Shown one piece after another: positions 26,449 to 34,656 of a stretch of DNA of 64,000 bases. The notes under the pieces are model-generated. The model was not told where the DNA came from. It ran no database searches and saw only the letters and a program-made list of their open reading frames with translations. Within the stretch, counting starts at the first letter, position 1. Each line of letters begins with the position of its first letter. This DNA is from Anaerobium acetethylicum. GTDB lineage: Bacteria > Bacillota > Clostridia > Lachnospirales > Lachnospiraceae. A program made the position numbers and the translations under genes. The stretch is taken from contig NZ_FMKA01000018.1 in NCBI RefSeq assembly GCF_900096945.1, forward strand, positions 17,131 to 81,130, read 5' to 3'.

Positions 26449-28950
26449 ATGAAATTGTGTATGAATGTGAGTGCTGTAAAACAGCAGGATAATTATTATG
26501 CTGTTCTTACCAACAGCATTAAAATCAGAATTTATTTTCTGACAGATTCCATCATACGTATCCGTGCAGGCTTTGATGGAGATTTTGCGGAAGAATCCTA
26601 TAGCCTGGTTATGACAGCATGGGAAGACCGTATGGACAGTTTTCTGAAGAATTGCAGAAAACGTACCCATACAGCGGATGCAGTGCTTACAGATAACGAA
26701 CAGGAGGCAGTGATTCAGGGGAGGCTGCTGAAAGTGGTGGTTGAAAAAGATCCGTTCCGTGTCTGTGTTTATGATTCGGAAGGAACATTGCTTCATGCTG
26801 ATGTCGTTGATCTTACTTACATGGAGGACAGCAACCACCGCCGCATTCATACTAGTGAGATTACCCCGGATGACTGTTTTTACGGGTTCGGCGAAAAAAG
26901 CGGTGAATTTAATAAGGCTCAGAAATTTATGAACATGAGCCCAAAGGATGCCATGGGGTATAATCCAAAAGAGACCGACTCCCTATACAAACATATTCCT
27001 TTTTATATTAAACTGAACCGCAGTAATCAAAAAGCAGTTGGATATTTTTACCATAATACCTACGAATGCGATTTTGATATGGGACGGGAAAAGAGCAATT
27101 ACTGGAAAATGCACAGCCGTTACCGTACAGATGGAGGAGATATCGATTTATTTCTGATAACGGGACCGAAGGTTCGTGATGTGGTAGAGCGTTATACAGA
27201 TCTGACCGGAAAATCGGCTATGCTCCCAAGGTATGCGTTGGGATATCTGGGATCTTCCATGTATTATCCAGAGCTGGAAGCAGACTGTGATGATGCAATC
27301 TGCGAGTTTATCGACACAACAAAGGAAGAACGGATTCCTGTCGATGGTTTCCAGCTTTCATCTGGATACTGTGCCATTGAGACAGAAGAAGGAATTAAGC
27401 GTTGCGTGTTTACCTGGAACCATAAGAGGTTCAAGAATCCAAAGGATTTCTTTGCCCAGATGAAAAAAAGAGGAATCGTCGTTTCTCCAAACGTAAAACC
27501 GGGTATGCTTTTAGTTCATCCAAAACTGGAAGAAATGAAAAAGAAAGGCATGTTCGTAAGAGCGAGTGATAGCGATCAGCCAGGAGTTGGAACCTGGTGG
27601 GGCGGAAAGGGACACTTTGTAGATTATACGAAGCCGTCAACCAGAGAGTACTGGAAAGAATATTTGAAAGAAAATGTTTTGGACTATGGGACCAGCTCTG
27701 TGTGGAATGATAACTGTGAATACGACAGCATGGTGGATAAAGACTGTGTCTGCGATTTTGAAGGTAAAGGCGGAACCATTGGCCAGCTGAAATCAGTTAT
27801 GTCTAATATCATGTGCCAGATTACTGATGAAGCGATCCGCGATACTTTCGGCAATACCCGTCCGTACATCGTCTGCCGTTCCGGACACTCCGGAATTCAG
27901 CGTTATGCTCAGACATGGGCAGGAGACAATCTGACATGCTGGGATTCCCTGAAGTATAATATAGCTACGATACTGGGCATGAGCCTGTCGGGCGTGGCAA
28001 ACCAGGGATGCGATATTGGAGGCTTTTTTGGACCTTCTCCAGAGGCGGAATTGCTGGTGCGCTGGATTCAGAACGGAATTTTCCAGCCCCGTTTTTCAAT
28101 CCATTCCACAAACACGGACAATACTGTAACAGAACCATGGATGTACAGCGGCTGTACGGGCTTTATCAGAAAAGCAATTGAATTCCGATATCAGTTAAGT
28201 CCATACCTGTATTCTCTGTTAGCACGGGCACATGAAACAGGACTTCCGATTATGGAGCCGATGTGCAGTGCATTCCAGGAGGATACTAAGTGCTACGATG
28301 AGGGTATTGATTTTATGGTGGGCGATTCGCTTATGGTTGCCAATGTGGTTGAAAAGGGAGCAAAGACAAGAAGGGTGTATCTGCCGGAAGGACATGTTTT
28401 CTATGATTTCTATACAAGAGAAGCTTACCAGGGCGGACAGACTATCGAAATACCGGTAGATTTAGACAGTATCCCGATATTCATAAAAGATGGCGGAATC
28501 ATTTCTCTGGCATCAAATCCGATTGATAATCTGAGCACGCAGAAGGCTATAGGAATAAAGCTGATCTGTGCAGCAGATAAAGACAGCCGGTTTGAACTGT
28601 ACGAAGACGACGGCGAAAGTATGGATTATGAAAACGGCGGATATCTAAAGACCAGAATCATGATGAAAAGCGGCGAGCGCACTACATTGGATTTTGTTAA
28701 GGAAGGAAATTTCAAGACATCGGTAGAAACGATGTACCTGGATGTGATCAGAAGAGATAAAGCTCCTTACTGGGTATCTATAGACGGACAGGAAGTGCCT
28801 CATCTCCTGCACAGAAGAAAGTTTGAGGAAGCCGGTTATGGATGGTACTACAGCCAGAGCATGAAATCGGTTCAGATAAAATATAAAAATCCGGATAAGG
28901 ATTATCAGGTGTTAATCTCATTTGAGCAGTTTGATATGATTGGAATGTAG
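26449..28950 (+). CDS. GH31 alpha-glycosidase
   Basis: 833 residues, cytoplasmic (no signal peptide). An N-terminal galactose-mutarotase-like sandwich (GEKSGEFNKAQKFMNMSPKD, near 150) is followed by a TIM barrel with the nucleophile block SVWNDNCEYDSM (near 420) and the acid/base block WAGDNLTCW (near 492), then the C-terminal beta domains. Family GH31 retains alpha-glucosidases, alpha-xylosidases and sulfoquinovosidases; the WNDNCEY variant does not decide which. The gene leads an operon with a TRAP transporter, which imports carboxylated or sulfonated solutes, so an acidic alpha-glycoside is a likely substrate. RBS AAGGAGGTAAC supports ATG 26449. Confidence 0.85.
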   Translation: MKLCMNVSAVKQQDNYYAVLTNSIKIRIYFLTDSIIRIRAGFDGDFAEESYSLVMTAWEDRMDSFLKNCRKRTHTADAVLTDNEQEAVIQGRLLKVVVEKDPFRVCVYDSEGTLLHADVVDLTYMEDSNHRRIHTSEITPDDCFYGFGEKSGEFNKAQKFMNMSPKDAMGYNPKETDSLYKHIPFYIKLNRSNQKAVGYFYHNTYECDFDMGREKSNYWKMHSRYRTDGGDIDLFLITGPKVRDVVERYTDLTGKSAMLPRYALGYLGSSMYYPELEADCDDAICEFIDTTKEERIPVDGFQLSSGYCAIETEEGIKRCVFTWNHKRFKNPKDFFAQMKKRGIVVSPNVKPGMLLVHPKLEEMKKKGMFVRASDSDQPGVGTWWGGKGHFVDYTKPSTREYWKEYLKENVLDYGTSSVWNDNCEYDSMVDKDCVCDFEGKGGTIGQLKSVMSNIMCQITDEAIRDTFGNTRPYIVCRSGHSGIQRYAQTWAGDNLTCWDSLKYNIATILGMSLSGVANQGCDIGGFFGPSPEAELLVRWIQNGIFQPRFSIHSTNTDNTVTEPWMYSGCTGFIRKAIEFRYQLSPYLYSLLARAHETGLPIMEPMCSAFQEDTKCYDEGIDFMVGDSLMVANVVEKGAKTRRVYLPEGHVFYDFYTREAYQGGQTIEIPVDLDSIPIFIKDGGIISLASNPIDNLSTQKAIGIKLICAADKDSRFELYEDDGESMDYENGGYLKTRIMMKSGERTTLDFVKEGNFKTSVETMYLDVIRRDKAPYWVSIDGQEVPHLLHRRKFEEAGYGWYYSQSMKSVQIKYKNPDKDYQVLISFEQFDMIGM

Positions 28951-28977
28951 GATAACAGAAGGAAGGGGTAACAGAAT

Positions 28978-30000
28978 ATGAAAAAATTAATTGCGGTAAT
29001 ATTGTCTCTTAGTCTTGCGGTTATGAGTCTTGCAGGCTGTGGTGCGGAAAGTGCAGAATCAAGTGCAGAGGCGACAAAGGAAAATCCAATGGTATTGACA
29101 CTGGCCCATGGGTTAAGTGAAACCCATACGGTTCATATCGCTATGCTGGAGTTTGCTGAAAAAGTGGAGGAACGCACAGAAGGAAGAATCCAGGTAAAAA
29201 TTTATCCGAATGGCCAGCTGGGATCTGAAACAGAAGCAATGGAACAGCTGATGGCTGGAGTTGTAGCTATGACAAAAGTTTCGGCACCTGGTCTTGCCAC
29301 CTATAATGAGGCTTATCATAGCTTTGGTCTTCCGTATATTTTTGATGATACGAAAGATTTCTATCGTATCATGGATTCCAGTCAGATGCGTGACTTTTTC
29401 CTGTCGACAGGAGAGGACGGTTTTGTGACTTTAACCTACTATACGTCCGGAGCAAGATCATTTTATACTGTAGATAAGCCAATCAGAACACCGGAAGATC
29501 TGAAAGGATTAAAAATCCGCGTGCAGGATATGAAATCCCAGACAGATATGATTAAGGCAATGGGAGGGACGCCGGTAGCGATGTCCTATGGTGATGTCTA
29601 TACTTCCCTTCAGACAGGGATTATAGATGGAACAGAGAATAATGAGACTGCACTGACGACAGGAAAGCATGGTGAAATCTGTAAGGTATACTCTACAGAT
29701 CAGCATGCAATGATTCCTGATGTTATGGTCATGAGTGCAAAAGTGTGGAATGGAATCGCACCGGAAGACCAGAAGATTATTCTGGAGGCTGCCTATGAAT
29801 CGACAGATAGCCATAAGATTGCATGGGACAGCGCAATCCAGGCGGCTGTAGAAGAAGCAAAAACACAAATGGGCGTAACGTTTGTAGATGACATTGATAA
29901 AGAGGCATTCAGGGAAGCGACGAGCGGTATGATCAGTGAATATTCATCAACGTATCCGAAAGTGGCTGAGCTGCTGGATATTATTGATTCTGTAGAATAG
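28978..30000 (+). CDS. TRAP transporter substrate-binding lipoprotein (DctP type)
   Basis: 340 residues with a lipoprotein signal (SLAGC, Cys near 21) and a DctP/SiaP-type binding domain. LTLAHGLSETHTVHIAMLEFA opens the domain; YTSGARSFYTVDKPIRTPEDLKGLKIRV (near 160-185) contains the conserved region with the Arg that binds the substrate carboxylate. First gene of the DctPQM set downstream of GH31, 27 bp after it. RBS AAGGAAGGGG. Confidence 0.9.
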   Translation: MKKLIAVILSLSLAVMSLAGCGAESAESSAEATKENPMVLTLAHGLSETHTVHIAMLEFAEKVEERTEGRIQVKIYPNGQLGSETEAMEQLMAGVVAMTKVSAPGLATYNEAYHSFGLPYIFDDTKDFYRIMDSSQMRDFFLSTGEDGFVTLTYYTSGARSFYTVDKPIRTPEDLKGLKIRVQDMKSQTDMIKAMGGTPVAMSYGDVYTSLQTGIIDGTENNETALTTGKHGEICKVYSTDQHAMIPDVMVMSAKVWNGIAPEDQKIILEAAYESTDSHKIAWDSAIQAAVEEAKTQMGVTFVDDIDKEAFREATSGMISEYSSTYPKVAELLDIIDSVE

Positions 30001-30011
30001 GGGGAAAAACA

Positions 30012-30530
30012 ATGCAGGGAACTTTAACAACCATTAAGAAGGGCATGAATTTCATTTTATCCCGTATTGCAGCATTTTTGCTGCTGACTATGACTTTTTT
30101 GGTTTTGTATCAGGTCTTTACAAGATATGTCTTAAATGATCCGGCGGGCTTTACAGAGGAAATTGTACGTTATCTGCTCATGTGGACAGGATTCATAGGC
30201 GCAGCATATGCGTTCAGTACCAGGCAGCACATGGCCCTTGTCTTTTTAAGAGATAAACTGGAACCGGCGAAGAAAAAGGTTCTGGTGATTTTTATTGACG
30301 CCGTGATTCTGGCATTTGCACTTTTTATCATGACAGTTGGCGGCACCAGTCTTGCAGCAAGTGCATCCAAAGAATATTCTGCACTTTTAGGAATCCCGCG
30401 AACCCTGGTTTACAGCATGGCTCCGATTTCCGGCGTCTTTATTATAATTGCCCAGATTATCAATATCTGGGAAGATGTAACCGGAATTGCTATTGCTGAT
30501 GAAGCTACAGATAAAGGAGGAAACGAATAA
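30012..30530 (+). CDS. TRAP transporter small membrane subunit (DctQ type)
   Basis: 172 residues, four membrane segments, with the DctQ segment FTRYVLNDPAGFTEEIVRYLLMW (near 35-55). It sits 11 bp after the binding protein and shares its last base with the start of the large subunit, so the three subunits are made together. Confidence 0.9.
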   Translation: MQGTLTTIKKGMNFILSRIAAFLLLTMTFLVLYQVFTRYVLNDPAGFTEEIVRYLLMWTGFIGAAYAFSTRQHMALVFLRDKLEPAKKKVLVIFIDAVILAFALFIMTVGGTSLAASASKEYSALLGIPRTLVYSMAPISGVFIIIAQIINIWEDVTGIAIADEATDKGGNE

Positions 30531-31831
30531 TGAATATTGTCCTGACAACCGTAGTTCTTTTTGCAGTATTTGGCATCCTGCTGTTTTTGGGCTGCCCAAT
30601 CTCTGTCAGCATCCTGATTTCTTCTATTGCAACTGCGTTATCTTCTCTTACCTGGGAGCAGGTATCGTTTATCACAATGCAGAAGATGAACAGTGGCGTT
30701 GAAAGCTTCTCTTTACTGGCAGTACCATTATTTATTCTGGCAGGAAACATCATGAATAATGGAGGGATTGCCCGCCGTCTGATTAATTTTGCAAACCTGT
30801 TCTGCGGCCGCATTCCAGGTTCCCTGGCACAGGCAAATGCGCTTGGAAATATGCTTTTTGGCGCATTATCAGGTTCTTCTGTTGCTGCAGCATCTGCCAT
30901 GGGAAGTGCGATTTATCCAATCCAGAAGGAAGAGGGATATGATCCGGCATTTGCAACCTGTGTCAACATTGCATCTGCACCAACAGGGCTTCTTATACCG
31001 CCGACCAGTGCATTTATCGTATACTCGACAGTTGCAGGTGGCGTTTCCATCTCAGCATTATTTATGGCAGGCTATATACCGGGTCTTTTAATGGGGCTTG
31101 GAACTATGATTGTTGCATTCCTTTACGCAAAGAAGCACAAATATCCGGTATCAGGCAAAACGAACCTAAAAGAAGCAGTTAAGGTTACCCTTCAGGCAAT
31201 TCCAAGTTTATTGCTGATTATCATTGTTATTGGCGGTATTGTAGGGGGAATCTTCACTGCAACGGAAGGCGCGGGAGTATGTGTCCTTTACTGCCTCATC
31301 TTATCAATCTGTTACAAAAGCATGGATATGAAGTCATTTATGGATATCTTATTGAAGAGTGCATGTACAAGCGGTATTATCTTATTCCTGATTTCAGCAT
31401 CCTCAGCCATGTCGTGGGTAATGGCATATTCAGGAATCCCGGCAGCAATCAGCGATGGAATTCTGTCTGTATCAACGAATAAGTATGTGATTTTCTTCCT
31501 GATGAACATCATTCTTCTGGTTATCGGTACTTTCATGGATATAACACCGGCAATTTTAATTTTTACGCCAATATTCCTTCCTATTGCACAAAGCTTTGGA
31601 ATGTCATCGGTTCAGTTCGGAGCGGTACTGATTTTCAATATGTGTATGGGCAATATGACGCCACCGGTTGGATCTGTACTGTTTGTCGCATGCGGCATCA
31701 CGAATACGACAATCGAGCAGGTTGCTAAAATGCTGGTTCCATATCTGATTGTATTGCTGCTGCTGTTGTTGGCAGTTACCTATATTCCGGTCCTTTCTCT
31801 TGGACTGCCAGGTTTGATGGGATTAATTTGA
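30530..31831 (+). CDS. TRAP transporter large membrane subunit (DctM type)
   Basis: 433 residues, about twelve hydrophobic segments. Family blocks include SFSLLAVPLFILAGNIMN (near 60), the GSSVAAASAMGSAIYP region (near 115), LIPPTSAFIVYS and GNMTPPVGSVLFVACG (near 378). It forms the elevator-type sodium-coupled channel with DctQ. A strong hairpin follows. Confidence 0.9.
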   Translation: MNIVLTTVVLFAVFGILLFLGCPISVSILISSIATALSSLTWEQVSFITMQKMNSGVESFSLLAVPLFILAGNIMNNGGIARRLINFANLFCGRIPGSLAQANALGNMLFGALSGSSVAAASAMGSAIYPIQKEEGYDPAFATCVNIASAPTGLLIPPTSAFIVYSTVAGGVSISALFMAGYIPGLLMGLGTMIVAFLYAKKHKYPVSGKTNLKEAVKVTLQAIPSLLLIIIVIGGIVGGIFTATEGAGVCVLYCLILSICYKSMDMKSFMDILLKSACTSGIILFLISASSAMSWVMAYSGIPAAISDGILSVSTNKYVIFFLMNIILLVIGTFMDITPAILIFTPIFLPIAQSFGMSSVQFGAVLIFNMCMGNMTPPVGSVLFVACGITNTTIEQVAKMLVPYLIVLLLLLLAVTYIPVLSLGLPGLMGLI

Positions 31832-31870
31832 TAGGGGCCTGGAATCTGTATAGAAAAGATTAAAGGATTA

Positions 31871-31919
31871 TAAAAAACGGAGTGAGATAGCAAATGCTAT
31901 CACACTCCGTTTTTTTACA
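31871..31919. terminator. Bidirectional terminator between dctM and the LacI gene
   Basis: AAAAAACGGAGTG (31872-31884) with GATAGCA pairs with TGCTATC and CACTCCGTTTTTT (31894-31916), giving a long stem flanked by A6 and T7. It serves the TRAP operon and the convergent LacI regulator gene. Confidence 0.9.
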
Positions 31920-31949
31920 TAATTCAGAACTCTTATCAGAATTGTTACA

Positions 31950-32942
31950 TCACCTGACGATCAGCTTCGGCATCAGGCAGATATCCTGGACCTCGGCTTT
32001 ATCCCCCGATTTCATGGAACTGCGCAGTACCTCCCAGGAACGGATCCCTAATTCATGGATGTCCTGGTCGATGCTGGATATCCGGATGCCGAACAGGAAG
32101 TCGGACAGGAGGTTGTCGTAGCTGACAATCATGTAATCTTCGGGAACGCGGATTCCGCATTCCATGAATTTCTTCAAAACGCCAATTGTCATCATGTCGT
32201 TGCTGACGAATATGGCGGTGCAGTCGGTCTTCAGGATCTGCTCTGCGGCCTCGTAGCCGCCTTCGATCCTGTAGTTTGCAGGAATGATGTATTCTTTCGG
32301 TATCTTGAAACCGTGCTCATCCATTGCTTTTTTATAGCCGTTGATACGGGAAAGGGAATTGTTCGAGATATAGGTATTGCAGATGCAGGATATCCTGCTG
32401 TGGCCCTGTTCAATCAGATATTTCGTTGCCAGATAGGCGCCCGTCACGTTGTCAAAATATACTTTGCTGCAGGGAACATCCATTACCCTGTCGATCATGA
32501 CAAAGGGGATGCTCAGATGTGAAAGCTTTTCCTGCATTTCTGTCTGATGCTGATATGCCTCATTGGACATGACCAGAAAAAGCCCATCTACGCCTCTGGA
32601 TACGAGGAGATCCATAAGGAGGAGGTCATCCCGGAAACTGTCGTTCGAATTTACGATAATTAACGTATATCCTTTCTTTCTTGCTTCCATCTCCAGTACT
32701 TTGGCAAGCTTGGAAAAAAAGAAGTTCTCGATATCGGGAATGATGAGCCCCAGTGTTTTTGTCCGCTTCGTCACAAGGCTGCGGGCCATCACATTGGGCG
32801 TATAATGCTCTTCCTCTGCTATTTTTTTAATTAAAGCCTTTGTCTGTTCTGATATACGGTTCGGCCTGTCATTCAGAACAAGGGATACACTGCTGGTTGA
32901 AACACCAGCCAGTCTTGCAATTTCTTTTAAGGTTATCGACAT
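31950..32942 (-). CDS. LacI-family repressor, probable ribose regulator
   Basis: 330 residues. N-terminal LacI helix-turn-helix (SITLKEIARLAGVSTSSVSL, 2-21), hinge around TPNVMARSL, and a periplasmic-binding-like effector domain. It is divergent from the ribose operon across a 386-bp gap that contains two TAAAnCGnTTTA operators, so repression of rbsKDA relieved by ribose (RbsR role) is the likely job. I start at ATG 32942; the open frame extends another 50 codons, but those run into MITE copy C and have no RBS. Confidence 0.85.
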   Translation of the reverse strand: MSITLKEIARLAGVSTSSVSLVLNDRPNRISEQTKALIKKIAEEEHYTPNVMARSLVTKRTKTLGLIIPDIENFFFSKLAKVLEMEARKKGYTLIIVNSNDSFRDDLLLMDLLVSRGVDGLFLVMSNEAYQHQTEMQEKLSHLSIPFVMIDRVMDVPCSKVYFDNVTGAYLATKYLIEQGHSRISCICNTYISNNSLSRINGYKKAMDEHGFKIPKEYIIPANYRIEGGYEAAEQILKTDCTAIFVSNDMMTIGVLKKFMECGIRVPEDYMIVSYDNLLSDFLFGIRISSIDQDIHELGIRSWEVLRSSMKSGDKAEVQDICLMPKLIVR

Positions 32943-32998
32943 AACTGACTCCAATCCACTGATGATGTCCATACAGCTGGTTATTCTACGATTTATTA

Positions 32999-33143
32999 GT
33001 ACTTGTTCAGAAGCTTTGTCCCGCAAGCTGTTTTTGTGCTGATGTTGCATAAAAATCCGAGATTGGTATGTGCCAAACTGCAGGTTATTCAACTTGTGTA
33101 CATCATCTGTGAATATGAAGGACGGATTCCTTCATATTCATGT
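32999..33143. mobile_element. MITE-like element, degenerate copy C
   Basis: The left end GTACTTGTTCAG (32999-33010) and the internal block GCATAAAAATCCGAGA to ACATCATCTGTGA align with copy A, but the right end is changed to a GAATATGAAGGA/TCCTTCATATTC hairpin (33110-33138), and no target duplication is seen. An older copy, sitting between the lacI start and the rbs promoter. Confidence 0.7.
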
Positions 33144-33193
33144 TCATTATAAATGATAGTCCGAGAGTAAGGCAATGTGCAATTTTAACAAGA

Positions 33194-33205
33194 TAAACCG
33201 TTTTA
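33194..33205. promoter_or_regulatory. Upstream LacI-type operator of the ribose operon
   Basis: TAAACCGTTTTA is a TAAAnCGnTTTA palindrome with the central CG typical of LacI-family sites. It lies 21 bp upstream of the -35 box and 77 bp, centre to centre, from the identical site at 33271. That spacing is close to seven helical turns and fits looping by a tetramer or paired dimers. Confidence 0.75.
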
Positions 33206-33225
33206 CCTTTGGTAAAAATGACAGA

Positions 33226-33254
33226 TTGACAAAATGATAAATGGGTACTAAAAT
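33226..33254 (+). promoter_or_regulatory. Sigma-A promoter of the ribose operon
   Basis: Consensus TTGACA (33226-33231) and TAAAAT (33249-33254) with a 17-bp spacer, located between two LacI-type operators. Expected start of transcription is near 33261, just before the second operator. Confidence 0.8.
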
Positions 33255-33270
33255 AGAATCATAAAGTTGA

Positions 33271-33282
33271 TAAACCGTTTTA
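33271..33282. promoter_or_regulatory. Downstream LacI-type operator of the ribose operon
   Basis: TAAACCGTTTTA, identical to 33194-33205, within a 17-bp exact direct repeat GATAAACCGTTTTACCT. It lies about 10 bp after the predicted transcription start, where bound repressor would block the polymerase. Confidence 0.8.
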
Positions 33283-33308
33283 CCTACTCTTGCAGGAGGT
33301 TTCTGATT

Positions 33309-33326
33309 GTGAAAAGGGAGAGATGA
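33309..33326 (+). CDS. Possible five-codon leader peptide before rbsK
   Basis: The best Shine-Dalgarno of the operon, AGGAGG (33294-33299), is not placed for rbsK but for GTG 33309, which opens a five-codon frame (MKRER) ending at TGA 33324-33326, three bases before the chosen rbsK start. It may couple translation into rbsK. It could also be chance, since rbsK has its own weaker GGGAG. Confidence 0.3.
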   Translation: MKRER

Positions 33327-33328
33327 AA

Positions 33329-34213
33329 ATGAAAATTGGAATTTTAGGCAGCATCAATATGGATATGACCGTCACGGCGGATAGGATACCACAAAAAGGG
33401 GAAACGATAAAGGGCAATGACATTTCCTATATTCCCGGGGGGAAAGGCGCAAACCAGGCGGTCGCAGCCGCAAGGCTCGGAGGCAGCGTCGAGATGTTCG
33501 GCTGTGTCGGAAATGACGACGCCGGAAAGACTCTGGTCGAAAACCTCAGGAACGAAGGCATACAGACTGGAAACATCAAGGTAGTGGACGGCGTGCCGAC
33601 CGGAATCGCAGTCATAACGGTTGCGGAAAATGACAACTGCATCGTTGTGGTCGCTGGCGCGAATAATGCCGTAGACAAAGCGTATGTAGACAGCGTTGCA
33701 GATGACCTGCTCGCCTGCGATATCGTTCTTCTCCAGCATGAGATCCCGCAGGAAACGGTGGAATATGCGGTTCAGCTCTGCCATAAGAAAGGAATCAAAG
33801 TCATCCTAAACCCGGCGCCGGCAAGACCGGTTCCTAAAAAAATCCTTGAACAGATCGATTACCTGACACCAAATGAGCATGAGGCAGTCATTCTGTTTGG
33901 ACAGGACACCAGCACGGAAGACCTGCTGAAAACATATCCGGAGAAGTTGGTCATCACCCAGGGCTCCTTGGGAGTCAGCGTGTGTACAGGAGCCGGAGAT
34001 GTAGTGCTCGTTCCTGCACGGAAAGCGAAAGTGGTTGATACCACCGGCGCCGGCGATACGCTAAATGGCGCTTTTGCCGTAGCACTGGCAGACGGAAAGG
34101 ATATCGTCGGGGCATTGAAGTTTGCAAATGTGGCAGCAAGCCTTTCGACTGAGAAGTTCGGAGCACAGGGCGGAATGCCGGTTTATGAAGAAGTGATCCA
34201 GGAAATGGAATGA
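33329..34213 (+). CDS. rbsK: Ribokinase
   Basis: 294 residues, PfkB family; phosphorylates D-ribose to ribose 5-phosphate with ATP. The N-terminal MKIGILGSINMDMTV and the GGKGANQAVAAARLGG block (near 40) bind ribose, and DTTGAGDTLNGAFAVAL (near 240) holds the catalytic Asp and anion hole. ATG 33329 is chosen because GGGAG lies 8 bp upstream; ATG 33323 is too close to it. First gene of rbsKDA. Confidence 0.9.
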   Translation: MKIGILGSINMDMTVTADRIPQKGETIKGNDISYIPGGKGANQAVAAARLGGSVEMFGCVGNDDAGKTLVENLRNEGIQTGNIKVVDGVPTGIAVITVAENDNCIVVVAGANNAVDKAYVDSVADDLLACDIVLLQHEIPQETVEYAVQLCHKKGIKVILNPAPARPVPKKILEQIDYLTPNEHEAVILFGQDTSTEDLLKTYPEKLVITQGSLGVSVCTGAGDVVLVPARKAKVVDTTGAGDTLNGAFAVALADGKDIVGALKFANVAASLSTEKFGAQGGMPVYEEVIQEME

Positions 34214-34224
34214 GGTGCTTATAA

Positions 34225-34635
34225 ATGAAGAAACATGGAATCTTAAACAGCGATATATCAAGAGTCCTCTCTTATATGGGCCATACGGATACCATCTGCA
34301 TCGGGGACTGCGGCCTTCCGATACCAGATGAGACGGAACGGATCGATCTTGCAGTGCGCTTCGGGAGCCCCTCTTTTATGGAGGTTCTGGAAGCGGTCGC
34401 AGAGGATATGGTAATTGAAAAGATCGTTCTTGCAGAGGAAATCAAGATCCATAACCCAGAGGTACTGTCACGGATCCAGGAACTGATCAGTAACAGGAAC
34501 GCAGAGACAGAGGTAGAATTCGTTTCCCATGCACAGCTGAAGGAACGAACAGGAAGATGCAGGGCTGTTCTTCGAACAGGCGAAACGACTCCTTATGCAA
34601 ATATCATTTTACAGTCTGGCTGTGTCTTTGCATAG
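34225..34635 (+). CDS. rbsD: D-ribose pyranase
   Basis: 136 residues, RbsD/FucU family; interconverts beta-pyranose and beta-furanose ribose so that ribokinase receives its substrate. The start MKKHGILNSDISRVLSYMGH carries the catalytic His near 20, with GDCGLPIP and the C-terminal RTGETTPYANIIL block as in RbsD. It lies 11 bp after rbsK and 21 bp before rbsA. Confidence 0.9.
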   Translation: MKKHGILNSDISRVLSYMGHTDTICIGDCGLPIPDETERIDLAVRFGSPSFMEVLEAVAEDMVIEKIVLAEEIKIHNPEVLSRIQELISNRNAETEVEFVSHAQLKERTGRCRAVLRTGETTPYANIILQSGCVFA

Positions 34636-34656
34636 GAATAACGGGAGGAAAGCAGA

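Noticed and set aside
28978..31831. Sulfoquinovose pathway for the GH31-TRAP operon
   Set aside because: The sulfoquinovosidase-specific residues are not evident in the GH31 sequence and no other sulfoquinovose genes are near, so I kept only an acidic alpha-glycoside as a general idea.
32943..33092. Longer N-terminus for the LacI regulator upstream of the ribose operon
   Set aside because: The extra 50 codons fall in MITE copy C, lack an RBS, and the LacI helix-turn-helix begins normally at 32942.
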